From Prostheceraeus crozeri (taxonomy: Eukaryota; Platyhelminthes; Polycladida; Euryleptidae), in the NCBI GenBank assembly GCA_907163375.1, contig CAJQUW010011301.1, forward strand, positions 1 to 64,000: a stretch of 64,000 nt of DNA, given 5' to 3'. Below the pieces are notes generated by a model. The model saw only the letters and a list, made by a program, of their open reading frames with translations, was not told the origin of the DNA and made no database searches. Below are positions 1-11,740 of the stretch, piece by piece. The translations under genes were made by a program, and so were the position numbers. Positions within the stretch are counted from its first letter, which is position 1, and the number at the start of each line of letters is the position of its first letter.

Positions 1-234
1 ATGTTCCTATTTATTTCAAGTTGAAGTCTTCATACTTGATTTTTTGTTTCAATTCAGTTATTGAACATCATTAATAGTAAATAGTTATTCCCCTTTCCCA
101 TTCAGACCTTAATTGAAGACCGATTTGTGAAATGATAAAACAAGTCTGTTCATATATACAAATGAATATTAAATAAAGAGATTAAGAAAAAACACACTAA
201 ATGTCATCAAGGTAAGGAAAGGGTACAAGTTTTT

Positions 235-657
235 TCAAGTCCACTTGCACATGGATCCTGGTCTTCTTGGCGCACAGGGACAGCGACGTGGTGTGTCAAG
301 GTTGATGACCGAAAATTCGAGAGCGGTTGTGAGGTTCCGCTCGTTCGGCTCCATCCTCATGAACACCCGTTTGGTGTGATACTTTTTCGGGGCGTTCTTG
401 ACTTTGACCGTGACCCGTCCATAAAGTGGCGTTCGCATGGACTTCTTATTCATGTGACGCATCGTCTCGATTGATACGTCACTATCCTCATCACTCGAGT
501 AGTCGGGCGATGCAGGGGCTTGGGTGAACACCACCGGCTCGTTTGGTGTTGTCGATCGCTCCATCGGAGATTGGGGAGGTGTACTGGTACTTTCCACTGG
601 CGAAGTGGTACGATCAGCAGTACCGTTCTCAACTGCGGCTTTCTGTTTGCGATCCAT
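235..657 (-). CDS. Polinton right-end gene A, copy 1 (unknown function)
   Basis: A 140-residue frame starting at an ATG (657-655). The N-terminal ~65 residues are rich in Ser, Thr, Pro and acidic residues. The C-terminal half is basic and looks folded (RVTVKVKNAPKKYHTK at about 81-96). Comparison with the second copy at 55950-56416 shows that this copy has lost one base near the C-terminus (about position 272): copy 2 continues for about 20 further residues where this one ends after CKWT. It is divergently transcribed from the gene at 886. I do not recognise the family. An early regulatory or packaging accessory role is conceivable but unsupported. Confidence 0.6.
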   Translation of the reverse strand: MDRKQKAAVENGTADRTTSPVESTSTPPQSPMERSTTPNEPVVFTQAPASPDYSSDEDSDVSIETMRHMNKKSMRTPLYGRVTVKVKNAPKKYHTKRVFMRMEPNERNLTTALEFSVINLDTPRRCPCAPRRPGSMCKWT

Positions 658-885
658 TATGACTTGTAGATCTAAAATAATTGTAACTTGTAAACGTGAG
701 GATTAGAACCTTTGATAAGAATTGGTACAAACCTCGGACTTATATACTTTTCTTTTTAACAAAGGAAATCCTAACAGCCAATCAGAGAGGTACCGAACTT
801 CCCTAAAGAATATATATAACTATATAAAGGATGACATTGTTCCAAACTGTTAAGTACTTATCCTCAACGTTCCATAACAAGAAGC
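658..885. promoter_or_regulatory. Divergent promoter between Polinton right-end genes
   Basis: The 228-bp gap between two divergent genes has a TATA box for each direction: tatatac at 741-747, read on the minus strand as gtatata, and ctatataaagg at 820-830 on the plus strand. A CCAAT motif lies between them at 778-782. The same arrangement is kept in the other copy (56417-56637), which supports function as a shared promoter. Confidence 0.6.
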
Positions 886-1176
886 ATGTCCTCAAAACCA
901 CTATTTTATTTTCAAAATGACAGCCAAGTCATTATGGGAGGTCAGTTGGACATGACCATGCATCTGTCTTGCGGCTGCAAAGTGGCCCTGTGGAAGACCT
1001 TGACTGTCTCTGCACTTCAAAGGCGGAATGGACTATCAGTGAAGTGTCCGGTACACGAGTGTGACCATGACTTTAGTAAAAATCAGACTTTTCATGAGTG
1101 GTGCGATGACTTCCTGAAGATCATGGAGTCGCCTGAGGGACGTGATTTGCACCCGTCATTTATTTTTCACGCTTAA
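886..1176 (+). CDS. Polinton right-end gene B, copy 1 (Cys/His-rich small protein)
   Basis: A 96-residue frame with an ATG at 886, about 60 bp after a TATA box. It contains a CGC motif (residues 29-31), then KCPVHECDHDF (53-63) and a final WCDDFLKIM segment. The spacing of Cys and His resembles half of a RING or MIZ zinc-binding fold, but no full consensus is present, so zinc binding is inference. Copy 2 at 56638-56926 has the same protein broken by a 2-base deletion, so this is the intact version. Cellular role unknown. Confidence 0.6.
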   Translation: MSSKPLFYFQNDSQVIMGGQLDMTMHLSCGCKVALWKTLTVSALQRRNGLSVKCPVHECDHDFSKNQTFHEWCDDFLKIMESPEGRDLHPSFIFHA

Positions 1177-1312
1177 ATTAAACTTACATTGTAAATCTCT
1201 TGTCTTTTCATTTTAAACATAGTTCTGGAATTGGTTTTCTTATTGGGGAGCAACTAAATCATAACTGCACAGTAAAGTTTCACATCTAAATAGTGCTACA
1301 TTAAAAATAATT

Positions 1313-1637
1313 GTCACAATAGTCGCAATTGAGCAAACCCATTCAAAATCAAACAACGGACGTCTATCGGTACGTATCCAAGTGCTCAGAACCAAACCAC
1401 ACAAGTTCGATCATAGACGTTCCGAAACACAGTGTACCAAACACATGTACCTATCCAGTAAAACAGATCTCATACAAGTTCTTATTCATAACACTGAATT
1501 ATACATGTACCTATCCATGTGCCTATCGATAACTAAAGTATACATGTACCTATCCATGTTCCTATTGATAACACTAAACTTTACATGTACCTATCCATGT
1601 ACCTATCCGTGGCAAGTAGGGCACAGTTTTCACTACT
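1313..1637 (+). repeat. Polinton right terminal inverted repeat, copy 1
   Basis: Matches the right terminal repeat at 57064-57363, but is 325 bp rather than 300 bp. It has one extra unit of the internal tandem motif (tacatgtacctatccatgt..., about 1503-1540) and lacks about 14 bp near 1432. The terminal arm contains degenerate ~37-bp units built on tacatgtacctatcca. Confidence 0.85.
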
Positions 1638-2229
1638 TACTAGCTGTTACCTTTCAACAACAAAAAATCGCAATGCATGTTTCAAAGGGTTGTGTTGTTG
1701 GAGCTTTTCAATTACGTAAGTCGGACAACTTGACACAGAAAAACTTTTGACCATTTAAAATTGTCACTTCGCATTACGTGAAAAACATCGAAGTAGGACT
1801 ATTTGTCGCAAATAAAATTATTGAACTAAATTGACTCATTGACTCTGGAGTCTCAGGGACACATTGTCAGCTGCAGGGGTGTCTCCTCAGCCATGAGCAC
1901 TACATAGCTCTTAGGGGCCAGGAACCCAACAAGAACCAACCCTGACACCAAGTAACGCTACCCCAGACACACCTATCAAGCAACCGCTCCGACTTCCTTG
2001 CTCCCAGAAGGAATCGCCGTAGTAGGCCTATTGTCTTTGCCTGCCAGCCGTCAAAGAAAGCTATTCTCCATGGTCACCAGTGGGGTCAGTGTGGTTATTA
2101 TTACGACCCCAATGATGTGATAATTTCCCAAGCATCAGAGAAATATTATGCGAAGTTACTTCTAAAGAGAAACAACGACCGACATAATGAATGTAGTTTA
2201 CTAACACTATCTCTTAGTTGATGTGAAAG
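1638..2229. other. No gene recognised
   Basis: Flank of the second Polinton copy. A relatively GC-rich stretch (about 1850-2110) has no long frame in either strand and no terminal repeats that I could pair. It may be an old repeat. Confidence 0.3.
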
Positions 2230-2311
2230 CTATTGGTTCACTTGAAACATACATGTAAATTGAATGCAGTGTAGATGATAAAAATTCACATGGTGCGGTA
2301 TAATCTTACCT

Positions 2312-2516
2312 ACAATTTCAAGCACCCGTCCTTTGTGTACTTCCCAACCAGATGGTGGCTTGGTTGTTAAACAGCCGGTCCAAGTTATATCTCCTGAACG
2401 ATTTTTATTCGAAAGCAACCGAGGATCGCGGACAGAGCTTTCTGGCTCGATTGACAATTGAGGTTTGAATTCCGCCGACTTTTCTTCCCATTGTATTATC
2501 ACATAACGCATATTTC
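2312..2516 (-). other. Possible internal exon, minus strand
   Basis: A frame read on the minus strand beginning around RYVIIQWEEKSAEF and ending in KGRVLEIV is bounded by a good splice acceptor (tttatttcag at 2517-2526) and a donor (tag/gtaaga at 2311). It lies 0.5 kb beyond the 3' end of the EnSpm transposase on the same strand. It may be an exon of a second protein encoded by that element or of an old host gene. No partner exon could be joined with certainty, and I do not recognise the domain. Confidence 0.3.
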
Positions 2517-2794
2517 TGAAATAAAATGCGTATCAATTTTAATATCATGGGATGACAGCAATAGCTTGCGTTCTCCTTTGAACTCACCTATTCTATTTTT
2601 GATGTACAGGCTTCTTAGAGATGATAATTTTTCAGACAAGGATGTGATTAAAGCAAATCTTTGTCCTAAACATGGAAATTATTTGCTTCAGGTTGTGCTG
2701 ATTGTAATAAAATTACTTTACAATGCTAAGACTAGACTAATATAGTAATCATGAGATCATTGCGATAGGCTATGTAGTGTATGTTCAAATCAAC

Positions 2795-4989
2795 TTAAAA
2801 CGCCGGATCTGATCGAGGCACAATGGATAGAAGTGTCTTTCCATTTTCCTTATAAACAATCATTTGATTGAATTCCAATTTCGATAGGTCTCTTACTATC
2901 ACATTCCCAAGCCTCAGGACTCTTTTGACATATGAGCTTTGGCTTTCGTGCTCTACATGGTATCCAACAAGAAATATGAGATTACACCATTGAATGAAGA
3001 AGGATGTGTATAATATCATTTCCTCATTGTAGACATAGCATCCGCATCTTCTCGATGTTTTACAAAACATCGACCCCGTTAAAGTTCTACCATTAATTGT
3101 AACACTCTTTATCACCTCCATGTTCTTCTGGCATGAAATGCCACTTAATCGTAGAGAATGTAGATAGCTTCATCTAGTTCGAATATTGAACTTGCTCCTA
3201 TGTGAATAGGGCTATTTGATCGCATCTCTTCAATAATAAAATCTTCAAAAATGCTTGGCATGTATTTTGATTCACACGTGTTCGTGAAATGCCACAGCAA
3301 ATTGAACCGCTGGAGAATTTGTTTACTAATTTCTTGATTGCCATTAAACAATTTAGATAACAAACCATTGAAGGATTCAAACTTGTACATGTAGTACAAC
3401 GGAAAGATGCCATAGTTCTTCAAACAATTGCATACATGCAGTAGCTGATGTACATTATAGGTCATGCATTCCTTTCCATAATACTGTTCATATTCGTAAA
3501 CAAATCTGTTCAAATTAACATCAATTTTCTCCAAATCAGTGTCATGTTGTTGCAAAATATCATTGAATGTATCACTAAGCAAAATAAAGTTTTCAAAAGC
3601 TCGTTCTGGTAGATATTTAGTCAATACTAGTGGTCCATAATAACGCAAAAAATTGTGGAATTCCTGAGCCTTCCAAAATTTGAGAAATTTCAAAGATCTA
3701 GGTACACGTGAAATTGAAGAAGGAACTTGAAACCGCGACAACTCAGCATCGATGTTATCCTTATATTTCGTAATACAGACTCCCTTATCCATCAAACTGC
3801 TTGTTGAACCAAACCAAATGTCCAACAGACACTTCATCACTCCTCGGTCCAGGCAATGCATTAAATCGATCGTGAATCCCTCCACAACATCAAAAAATGG
3901 AAATTCATTCAGACAACTAGCACCTTTGACACCTAAGTGGGGTTTACCACTAGATTCAGCCTTCGCTGCGTGCAAAGCAACGCTATCACAAGTCCTTAAA
4001 TACTCTTCAACATCTGAGTATGGATATACATTACTATAGCCCCTGCCTTTACGGACGCTTTCCGATGGGTATTCACACCAATTACATCCATTGTATCCGT
4101 TAAATTGCTGTACGTTTTGTAACTGACACCTTGCCACTGAATCACAAGTGCAATTAAAAAAAATGATTCTGTAGCCACTGACTTCGATTCCATGCTCAAA
4201 TAGAAATTTTACATTGTCAATGAACGGTTTGAACACGACTGCTGTATCTGGCTTACTACAACCATTATAAAGCCCACAAAGTATCATATTATTGAACTTT
4301 AGATGGTTTGGAAGCTCATTGATGAAAGCCAGTATGGGCCACACTGAATTTTTAGTAGATTTGAATATCGCCACTCCATCAAAACAGAAGCTTACGGTCA
4401 AGACATTATTTGAAAACTTTCTATACAGATCTTCGAACCTTTTGCCTTTTAATGGTAAGAAAGCTTTCTGATGGACTTCGATAACTCTTTTCATCAACTT
4501 TTGAATATTTGTCATATAAAACCGATGTCCCTGTTTAGCAAGTTGCTTTTTAGTGAACGATTTCTGACACGTTTCGCAATTGAGGCTTGGCAATAAAACT
4601 TTTGCACATTCACCACAATAGTGATATTCAGTGAAGCCATCGGATGATGAGCTGAAATATTTCTTGAATCTATATTTAGTTTTAATCACGTTATTAGGCT
4701 GCGGAAGAATCATGCTCGTAAATTTCAAGATGGATTCTACACATGAGAGAGACAAATTGCAAGAGATAACAATGGACAAAAACGTCGTCATAAAAGTGGA
4801 TATTGTAATGTTAGATCCTTCATATAATGCTTCACTTTCCTCTCGATTGAATTCATTGAACAATTCCGACTCGCTCTCGGTATCATTATCTGTCGAAACA
4901 TCATCGTCCAACAGACTAACATCGGACGCCAGCATAAATTGAGATGCATCAAAAGTTTGCTCAGACATGGAAGAAATCTGTGCATCCAC
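2795..4989 (-). pseudogene. CMC/EnSpm (CACTA)-type transposase, frameshifted
   Basis: A 614-residue open frame (4989-3145) followed in a different frame by a further ~108 residues (3121-2795) that look like the transposase C-terminus. N-terminal acidic Ser-rich segment; zinc-ribbon-like cysteines (YCGECAKV...CETCQ, about 124-143); then the transposase core with FCFDGVAIFKS, CGLYNGCSKPD, NGCNWCEYP, IDLMHCLDRGVMK and TYNVHQLLHVC. This order matches transposases of EnSpm-like elements common in invertebrates. The frame shifts near 3145-3125. A possible earlier start in another frame (MPRKRDYLTWLRP, from about 5084) suggests a second shift near 4990. Terminal CACTA repeats and a target duplication were looked for and not found. 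Confidence 0.75.
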
Positions 4990-5410
4990 TGTCTGTTGGG
5001 AAATGAGTCTATTAAATGTGGTTCTTGGAATTTCTTCTCCAGATTAGGTCTTAGCCAAGTCAAGTAATCTCTCTTTCTAGGCATTTCTATCGAATTCAAT
5101 TGAAAAAATCAAACTGAGAAATCTGTTAAGTGATCTTTCTAATGAGATCAGCTAATGAAAGTCGTTGGAAATTTCTTTATCTGTAAATACCACACTCTAA
5201 TGCAAAAAAGTTTCAATATCTGCTTGCCTAAATAATAGTGAAACTCCTTTTCAATGGTGCACTTGCTTCAAACATAAGGCTTTATATTCATAACATTCTG
5301 AAATCGTTTTCTTATATAGACAGATAGCTATTTGACTCTTTTCGGTGTAACAGCTTAGGTTGATGGATTGCAAACTACTTAAGTATATCAAACATAAGAT
5401 AACACTCACT

Positions 5411-5562
5411 TGTAATTCTTCGCTGCTCGAATGCTGTGAAATCACTTGTCCGTCATCAAAAGCACCAACGACGAAAATGTCCTCTGGTATGCGTTCCTCT
5501 GATGAAATTCACAATACAGTACCTACCTTGATCCAATCAGACGATGATGAGCTATGACTCAT
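5411..5562 (-). pseudogene. Possible first exon with in-frame stop, minus strand
   Basis: From an ATG at 5562 the minus strand reads MSHSSSSSDWIKVGTVL, a TGA, then in the same frame ISSEERIPEDIFVVGAFDDG and on to SSSEELQ, ending at a strong donor (caa/gtgagtg at 5411/5410). The coherent sequence on both sides of the stop suggests a real exon that acquired a nonsense change. It lies upstream of the EnSpm transposase on the same strand, so it may be the start of a second gene of that element. Unrecognised. Confidence 0.3.
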
Positions 5563-6282
5563 TTACTTAGTGCACTGTATATCATTATCAACCATCCCAC
5601 TGAATTCATTAATAGGATCGTTGATAATCTCCACGCTCTTAGTTACTGAGAAGTTAAGGAGGAAGACTTCAATATTCGCCCTACGGCCATTATTCGTAAA
5701 GAGAAAATTCGCATTCGCTGTAAGTTAAAGTGAACCCGTCCTACATTCGCCTCAATCAGCTTAAATTCTCGTTAATTCATCATGAGATTCACCATTTCGC
5801 TGTAAGTTTTGGAGAGTTTGAGGAGAAGTTAGTGAGGTATTTTCATGAGGGTCAAGGACATACTCGTCGATGGGAATGGGAAACAGGATTCAATTGATCT
5901 CGCGTAATTGGAGACGAAGATTCAGTGGATTCAGTCATGTCAGGGGTAGATGAGTCTGTAAATTCGTCTTCGGTGTAGAAGTACAGATGCGTCAACTTGA
6001 TCTCGGCATGGAACATTCATGCGAGCTAGGACGACGTCGCTTTGATTTTGGGAATTATGCAGATTTTCATATTGTTTACGTGGTGATCAACATGCAAATG
6101 AAGTTCGAAGCAATTTAGAAAATGAAGAGGATGGGTGGAAGTTGAAGAAAATGTAAGATGTCTTGGTGTTTTGAGAAGGCATAAAATACCAAACTGTAAT
6201 TAGAAGAGCGCACACACTGAAATTCAAACGACAGTAATTGTTATCGATGAAATAATCTTTTTACCATTGGCGGTCGGTAATA
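5563..6282. other. No gene recognised
   Basis: No frame with recognisable similarity and no clear repeat. The right border of the EnSpm-type element should lie near or within this stretch but could not be placed. Confidence 0.3.
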
Positions 6283-7932
6283 CAGATTGTTTCATAAAAA
6301 ATGGATCACCCTTAAACATCGCCTTAACTTCAACTTTGTCTAACTACGCCAAACTTCAACGAATTTCTATGAAATTTGGAAGATATGTCAGTTGTGCTTA
6401 CTAATATCATTGTTGGAAATTTCAAGCATGAATATTGAGTTGTTTTCCTGTTATAGATAAAAAAAGTAGTAGATAATTTGATCTTCATTTAGCAATGTTA
6501 CACAAAATCATACCTCACTCTTATAAAATTACATTTGTTTCCTTTGTTATGTAATATGTTGTTCTACAAGCCAAAAGCTATCAAGCAAAACAAAAATAAA
6601 GAAAATCGGTCAATCAGAGCCAGTATAGCACTATTATTCATCAACAATAATGTAACTGCTACATGTGATTAACTGGACTTCATGTTCCATAGCTTCCTGA
6701 CTTCGTTGCAGTGGTGTTGGCAGCACTCCTGATTGCTTTCAGCTAGAAATCTATCTCTTACCGGTTGAAAACAATACAAAGCACAAATGAACAATAACGA
6801 GATCGCATTCACAAAAGGCAAAGTGTCAGCCTTGCTAGAATTAGAGTTTTCTTTGCGAGCTACAAGCAAGCGACTAAATGTCCTTTACACAAATGTGCAT
6901 CGATGGCATAATGATGATTTTCGACTATGTCGTAAAGAGGGCTCTGGCCGTCCACGCAAAACATCCAAACGTAGAGACCGCCTAATTTTGAGATTTGTTA
7001 AAGTTGATCCAAGTCTCTCGTTAACTGAGATGGCTGCACTACTCGTCTATTCTCCACTATTCGTAGAAGAGTTATTGAGTCGAATTTCAAGAGCTGTAAG
7101 AGGCCCTCTCAGATCGAATTATCAGATCAGCATACAAAAAGACGTCTCAGATGGGCAATGAGTCATTGTCACTGGCGAAATCAATGGGATCGGGTTGTCT
7201 GGTCTGATGAGGCATCAGTCCGTCTGAAGGATAGTGATGGTCGATTGAGATTATGGATAAAATCTGATCAGGAAATTCCGAGACATTTACATCGTCCCCG
7301 GGTACAAGGTGATGCGACTCTACTGATTTGGGCTGGCATTGGGACCAATGGCCGCTCTGAACTTCACATACAGCAAGGAACCATGAATTCTGAACGCTAT
7401 GTAAATGTTTTACGAATGAACATTGGCCAAATGACAGATCAACTTGGTGATCCATCGACTTGGTTATTTATGGATGATAATGCTACGTGTCACAGGAGTA
7501 GTAGAGTCAACTTATGCAAGTCTCAATTAGGGCTTCAGACATTATCTTGGCCAGCTCGTTCTCCTGATCTGAATCCCATCGAAAATGTATGGAGTATTCT
7601 AAAACGTAACGTTCGTCGTTCACTGCTACCTACAGATGGCGTATCACAACTTACGTCACTGTTAAAAAGAGAGTGGAAAGAGTTAGATCAGTCAAAAATC
7701 AACGATATCATCGAATCAATGCCTAGACGAATTGGTAATGTCATTGACAATAAAGGTAGGGCCACAAAATATTAGCTTCTTAAGAATCGTTACTGTATCA
7801 TAGCTTATCAGATTATATAAGGACATTTAAATATATTAGTGACATGAAATAACATGAAAAATGCTTTCTGTATCATACTTATGTTTTATTTAGTCAAATT
7901 TTAGGATGATCCACTTTTTATGAAACGGACTG
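6283..7932 (+). mobile_element. Tc1-like DNA transposon, TA duplications, inactive
   Basis: Terminal inverted repeats of about 29 bp: the left end (cagattgtttcataaaaaat, 6283 on) matches the reverse complement of the right end (ctttttatgaaacggactg, to 7932). TA dinucleotides flank it at 6281-6282 and 7933-7934, the expected Tc1/mariner target duplication. It contains one transposase gene on the plus strand, broken by a frameshift. The 1650-bp length is normal for the group. Confidence 0.85.
6787..7775 (+). pseudogene. Tc1-family transposase (DD34E), frameshifted
   Basis: The N-terminal part (from about 6787) is a helix-turn-helix region ending in GSGRPRKTSKRRD. The catalytic part reads VVWSDEASV (first Asp), LFMDDNATCHRS (second Asp) and SPDLNPIENVWSILKR (Glu). 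Counting from the second Asp to the Glu gives a spacing of 34, the Tc1 DD34E signature. The frame changes near 7060: past it the first frame loses sense, while another frame reads coherently (KRRLRWAMSHCHWRNQWD) into the catalytic domain. One frameshift therefore disables it. The protein would cut and join DNA at TA sites. Confidence 0.8.
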
Positions 7933-7934
7933 TA

Positions 7935-9502
7935 ATACGCAGGGCATTCGGTGAATATACGTTCCTAAAAGATGTTGCGAAATCGGCTACAGCATATTTT
8001 AATTTCGTTTGTATCCGAATCAGTGATAACTACTTATGAAACGCTGGTGTTATCTGTTATCTGATTTAATTCCGATCTTGCCTGATAGGCAGTCCAATCA
8101 CTATAGTAGGGGTCATTGCAACAAATGTCATTCTGTGCGGCTTTCGTAAAGAAAGCAGAAGATTATTATGAAATATGAGAATTTTGCCAGCTGATGTCGG
8201 CTTTGATGTCGGCACTTACAAAATTGCACAGGAGAGCAGTAACAGCCGCTTACGACACTTGCTCTTTTATCAGCTGATTCTTCAACTAAAAATTTGCTGA
8301 TCCTGCATAACCGGCTTATTATTTGTTGCATCTAAGTAGCCTTGCGTGAAGTACATGTAGCTAGTGCCGTGTTATTGATATGACATGAACTTAACAGAAC
8401 TTTCAATGTAGCTGACGAATTCGAAGAGATATCACAAATGCAGTGACAGTGGCACGGTTGGTGATACACTGCGATAATGCTAAAATATTAAGCATTTAAG
8501 CATGTGACAAATACCGTTAATATCTTCAATTTTATCTTCCTTCAAGAAAAGTTGCTGGAGTTATAGCGATAGATTAATATTCTGCCATCACAAGTTTTTG
8601 TGATAGACAAATTACTTGCACACTGAAGGTCTAAGCCGTCAGCTACCAAATGAAATAAATTTCGCTGCGAAGCCAATTCATCAAAAATAACTAACATTTC
8701 TTCCCAAATGAAGATGGTTTGGCCTTCCTGGCCACCAGACTGTGTTGATCTGGTAGCAGTGCATGAATGAAATCATAGTAGGTAATTTGCTACCAAATCT
8801 TAATGCGGACACCAGATCACCTTGGATTTTATTGGTTAAAATGTATTCATTTCGCAGCATTGATGATTTGTCACAAGACTATGTGATAGCCATGATCTTA
8901 AATTTTACTGGAACTTCTCATCTTTATTTCAAGTTGAACACTTCTCGTAGATTAGCAGATCAGTAGTTGCTTTGCTACATATTTTCGAGCGGAAGCAATA
9001 ATATTCAACATATATGGTGTATTAAAGTTTAGAAGTCATGTGAAGTAGAAGTCGCTTTTGCTTGATTACTTCCACATGACTCCGAAAAACCTCAACTCCA
9101 TTTACTAAACTGACTCAAATCATTTGAATGGAGCGATGATGTCACTATTGCAACCATGTTGATTTATATATCTAAAACATGATTTTTTTTTGACTTTGTG
9201 AATTATACCTATATATAATGTGCTAATATCATTATGTGTTGCACTATTACATGCAGCATTACTACGCAACCAAGAAATGTAATACATGAATATTCAATCA
9301 GAGAAAACCTCCTTTAGAATACTTACAATTTCACAGGTGTCGAAAGTGTTCACGATGGACAGTGACACTTAAAATCACTGATGTAAACATTGTAACACGA
9401 GATCGCGTTAAAGAGTAATGTCTTATACGTTCTGTCTATAAATCATTGATTCAAGTCACATGATAGCAACACCGTTTCAATTCGATTGTAGCTCTACACG
9501 CT
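7935..9502. other. No gene recognised
   Basis: Only short frames without recognisable similarity. No paired terminal repeats found. Confidence 0.3.
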
Positions 9503-9838
9503 TTGGTGAAGTTTGCATGTGTCGAGCGAGGTAAGCAAACAAAATTTGAAGATTTATGGATCTACCTCAATCCTCATTGGATGCGTGATAACAACGCTCA
9601 AGGATTGTCAAAGGTAGCAGTGTGGTGTGGGTCTGGTTTATGGAGAGCCCGTTTCATAGGGCCGTTCTTCTTTCATGAGACTAAACGGCTACAGATGGAA
9701 CATTGCAAAAGCATCTATTACCTGAACATGATAAAGAGGATGCAAGCCTACTCTGTTTCAACTAAATGGAGCTCCGCCTCACTATGCCATCAAGGAAAGA
9801 AGTTAGCTCAACTAAACATTGATGCTAATCGGTTGTAG
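9503..9838 (+). pseudogene. Fragment of a mariner/Tc1-superfamily transposase
   Basis: A 111-residue frame containing KVAVWCGSGLWRARFIGPFF followed by a region around IYYLNMIKRM. This resembles the VWCG...GPFFF...Y...ML block between the first and second catalytic Asp of DDE_3-type transposases. Upstream and downstream catalytic motifs are missing or degenerate, so it is an internal fragment. Assignment rests on one block only. Confidence 0.4.
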
Positions 9839-9876
9839 AGGAACAGTTGAATGGGCTCCAAGGACCCTTCAAATGT

Positions 9877-10215
9877 CTAAAGAGCATTGACAACTTTTGA
9901 ACAATTGGAGTCAAAGCAACACACCAACACCCTTGATTCTCCGACTGCACTCGCCCGACCTAGGAATTGAACCGAAGTCCGCGGTGGAGACGAGCTCTCA
10001 CCTTCTTTACTAGGCCACGCTGACGGTTCAAAAGGAATGCGAGTGAAGGCAGACATCATCTCTAAGTGATATCGACAGCCTATTGTCCTATTGTTATTGA
10101 CAGAACGCTGACAGCGTTCATATTGTAGCGAGACAGTGTGGTCGGGGAATCAAGGGTGCTGGTGCCTTGTATTGACTTAATAGCTGTCATTCTCTTATGA
10201 TATTCAATGAACTAC
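9877..10215 (-). repeat. tRNA-derived SINE copy with inverted tail fragment
   Basis: On the minus strand the sequence carries an A-box-like tggcctagtaaag (10017-10005) and a B-box ggttcaattcc (9973-9963), spaced as in tRNA genes, followed by a tail through gggcgagtgcagtcgg and caagggtgttggt. A second copy lies at about 22040-22215 on the plus strand. Here an oppositely oriented tail fragment follows at about 10140-10215 (gggaatcaagggtgctggtg). The acceptor stem does not pair, so it is not a functional tRNA gene. Confidence 0.55.
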
Positions 10216-11404
10216 GACAGACCCTTTACTTTTAAGGTCCCTTTACTTACCTCAGGTAAAAGGTGTGTGCCAAATCAGAATGCGATATTTGGTTCACTTG
10301 CAAGAGCAAATCCTAGAAGCATGTTCAGAAGTCCGCTTAAATGAAGCCATGTCGCAAAATGTGCAACATGGAATTTCAGTTCGATTTCAGAAGTGTCGCG
10401 AAGCTCATGCTGAGAACTTGTAAATCGAAAGTATTCGAAATGATATTTTCATTAACTTTTGGTTACATTGCATATTTTATCCCCTTATTATCCCCATGGT
10501 TCCAGACTTAATGGACACCCGTCAGATGTGTTACCATTTCGGATAATTTTTGGTTTCTGATCAGTGTTATTCATTCATTCTAATCGTTCACCGGTAATAG
10601 GAAAAAATCATGTTCGTTCGTTCGAATTCATTATTGAATGGAATCCTCCCCCTCAGGTTATTCCAGCAGTTTATGGATGAGGCTATATTCTCTCCCATCA
10701 CGGCCTTTGCTGCTCTCGACTTCGAGCTTGCTTAATCATTTACTGCATGTTACTCACTCTGATATAAATACATTATTCATCTGAATCATCAACTCACCTT
10801 GGCCGTTCTGACATGATCCAGATGTGAGGGAAGCTCATTTGCTTTTCTCACTGTATCTGGATTTTATATAACTTCCTTTCTAAGTGTTACATATCCTCTC
10901 AGCTTTCATTTTACCTTCTTATCAATCAAAGAAAGGTGACGTTTTTATGAGAAAAAATGAACGGAAATCTATTGCCGATAGATATCAATCAAACAGAGCG
11001 ATTTATATAACATCCAACAAATTAGTGTGACATTTGAGGCTCCAGCGATTCACAGGATACGAGTAAGAGCAAGATAGGACAGTATACGTATTTCCTTCAA
11101 TGGTTCTAAACTAGCAACTTTTGACCTTTGACGCTGAATGCACTTTTCTGGGGGCGTTCTGCATTTTAACTCAAGGCAATTCTTGTCGGTTAACCCCATT
11201 TTGCCGGAGAGAAAAATTACCCACTTGATGCTTTTGCAATCGTTGCTGGTTTATGTGTTGATTGTAATGTTATTGGGGTTTATAGTTATGTTATTGAGTT
11301 TGTAGTTGATTGTGTGTATTCAATATTAGGTTGTTTTCAATTAGATTGTGATGTTGTGTTTTGTGAAATTATAGTGTTCTTGTAGCTTAACTTCGATTTC
11401 AGTG
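10216..11404. other. No gene recognised
   Basis: No supported frame or paired repeat in this stretch. Confidence 0.3.
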
Positions 11405-11740
11405 TTACCCGAGTAAAATTACCGTTGTCAGTTTAACAAATACTTACCAAGTACTTGGCATTAAAGTCCTAAACATTTAAGAAATATTTATCAAACCTAG
11501 TACATTTCCTAAACTTTTACTAAATATTTAGCAAACTTTCCAAACTTCCACAAAATATTTGGCAAATTCTCTGAACTTTTACGAAATGTTTAGTAAATAT
11601 TTTGTAAATTTTCCAAACTTTTACAAAACATTTAGCAAATTATTTCTAGCTTTTATAATATGTTTAGCAAATAATAAGCAAATTTTATCCTACTTCATAG
11701 ACGATTATGAAACATTTGCAAATTTGAATTCATGAAAAAT
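11405..11740 (+). repeat. Left member of a distant inverted repeat, internally iterated
   Basis: Begins ttacccgagtaaaa and continues as many degenerate ~25-35-bp iterations of the type aacttttacaaaatatttagcaaa. A related stretch in inverse orientation lies at 21280-21545 and ends ctcgggtagttaac. The two could be subterminal ends of one large DNA transposon of about 10.1 kb, or two dispersed copies of one repeat. Confidence 0.45.

Larger units (their letters stand above)
1..1637 (+). mobile_element. Right end of a second Polinton/Maverick copy
   Basis: This stretch is closely similar, base for base with small indels, to 55751-57363, the right end of the complete Polinton later in the window, and lies in the same orientation. 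It holds the same divergent pair of small genes and ends in the same inverted-repeat tail. The last bases before the boundary match the Polinton terminus (agttttcactact). The 6 bases that follow (tactag, 1638-1643) would be the target duplication, but the left end lies outside the window, so this cannot be tested. Confidence 0.9.

Noticed and set aside
2761..5800. CACTA-type terminal repeats for the EnSpm element
   Set aside because: Several cacta/tagtg words occur, but none form a longer matched inverted pair with a 2-3-bp duplication.
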